This document shows positions 63,055 through 64,000 of a DNA stretch of 64,000 nucleotides, piece after piece. Numbering within the stretch: position 1 is the first letter of the stretch; each line of letters starts with the position of its first letter. Origin of the DNA: Gibbula magus (Eukaryota > Mollusca > Gastropoda > Trochida > Trochidae). Under the pieces are notes generated by a model that was not told where the DNA came from, did not search any database, and saw nothing but the letters and a program-made list of their open reading frames with translations. The stretch covers positions 5,847,756-5,911,755 of the forward strand of contig OW388292.1 in NCBI GenBank assembly GCA_936450465.1, in the 5' to 3' direction. The position numbers and the translations under genes are program-made.

Positions 63055-63203
63055 CAACTAGACTCACGGGTTCAAGTGTTACACTCTAATGAAACTAGAA
63101 TTTCGGGTTCAAGTGTTACACTCTTATGAAACTAGACTTTCGGGTTCAAGTGTTACACTCTAATGAAACTAGACTTTCGGGTTCAAGTGTTACACTCTAA
63201 TGA
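63055..63203. repeat. 37-bp tandem repeat, four copies
   Basis: Four copies of a 37-bp unit with 'gactttcgggttcaagtgtt' and 'acactctaatgaaacta'. The GGGTTCAAGTG core resembles a tRNA T-arm, but there is no A box. The final stretch 63204-64000 holds nothing I can name, except a minus-strand donor-like GAG|GTAAGT at about 63619 with no open frame. Confidence 0.92.
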
Positions 63204-64000
63204 ATAACATACGTTTTAAAACAGTTCTTAATTCGTAAACCAGCATGTGGCAAACGTCAAACACCATCTGTGAATGGGGACATATAGAAGTTGAAAATCC
63301 CGTAAAACAAGGTTCACGGATGACAACTTCCTTGTTCTGAGAAAGCGACGTTCGTCGTAGCTATTTGTGTTGTTTCAAGAATTAATTAGGAGAGGGCGAA
63401 ACAAAACTATGGACAATAAGTTTAACCGTTTTAAAATAAACTTGGACATTATGATTAAAGATAATTCATAACCCATTGAAACATAATTCGGAGTACTTTT
63501 TAAATGACAATTCAGAATTTAGAAACGAAAACAAATACTGTGTAAGAATTAATCGACATTAATTAAACCGTTTATTTTATTGGATTTTAGGATTATACAC
63601 CTCGTAGAGTTAGACTTACCTCACACAAGAATATAATCAACGTTAATCCGACATGAGGAGAGATAATCCATGCAGAATTTCAGCACCATTCAATGAGATC
63701 AGAAGCACAAACTGCTATTGACTTCACAATACACAATAAATCATCGGTAGACTATATACATGACCTCGAGTATGAAATGTTCCAATGCTGAACCAAGTTA
63801 ACCTCGCTCACCACTGGAGGAAGACTAGACATCAGAGTGTTTTACCACCAGGATGATAAAGCAGGAGCTGAACCACTGACGTCAGTACAGGAACAAACTT
63901 GGGAGAACTTGACCCCTGACCTCAAATATTGGAGCAGCATTGAAGTGCTGGGGACCAATTATCTGGTAGGAAGAACAAATGTCCCGTATCCTGTCGACTG

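Overview
This is an AT-rich animal nuclear sequence in which almost everything is intron, upstream DNA or repeats. Several dispersed repeats look molluscan: SINE tails ending in TCACTCACTCACTC after a 'tgcgatattgc...gcgacgttaa' core, and a 'tttaacgccgc...atatcgcgg' element. I infer a marine gastropod, possibly abalone-like, from memory of such repeats and not from any search.

One host gene can be named: the 5' end of a spectraplakin (the MACF1/dystonin/Short stop family of actin-microtubule crosslinkers), read from right to left on the minus strand. Three of its exons are visible. Two are alternative first coding exons, at 30158-30281 (ending LDPADRAVIRIA) and 29088-29202 (a different N-terminus). 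Each starts at an ACCATGG with an in-frame stop just upstream, and each ends at a phase-1 donor. The third, at 15412-15473, is a 62-base exon with [13 protein letters not shown], the start of the first calponin-homology domain. Its acceptor supplies the other two bases of the split codon, so either N-terminus joins it in frame. This promoter choice ahead of a shared actin-binding domain is known in plectin and spectraplakins. I could not find the next exon, so intron 2 probably runs past the left edge.

Layout. 1-15411: intron 2, with a 47-bp minisatellite at the window edge, tRNA-derived SINE heads, small duplications, a perfect IR3 nuclear-receptor palindrome (10866-10886) and an 18-bp minisatellite beside exon 2. 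15474-29087: intron 1, with a nested inverted-repeat transposon complex (16091-17585, perhaps inside a 15916-19568 unit) and an 18-copy, 52-bp minisatellite. 29088-30281: the alternative first exons. 30282-39176: upstream sequence with no certain gene and a 30/20-bp minisatellite (36052-37310). 39177-45038: a 22-bp satellite interrupted by a SINE and by a 5'-truncated LINE. 45039-64000: a second truncated LINE, a decayed coding sequence with a heptapeptide repeat (50447-51207), a 23/25-bp minisatellite, a 516-bp MITE with near-perfect inverted ends, a 27-base G run, another SINE and short tandem repeats.

Many long open frames here are artefacts of tandem repeats whose unit is a multiple of three. 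The most informative result is the spectraplakin promoter/exon structure, which was assembled from exons too short to stand out as open reading frames.
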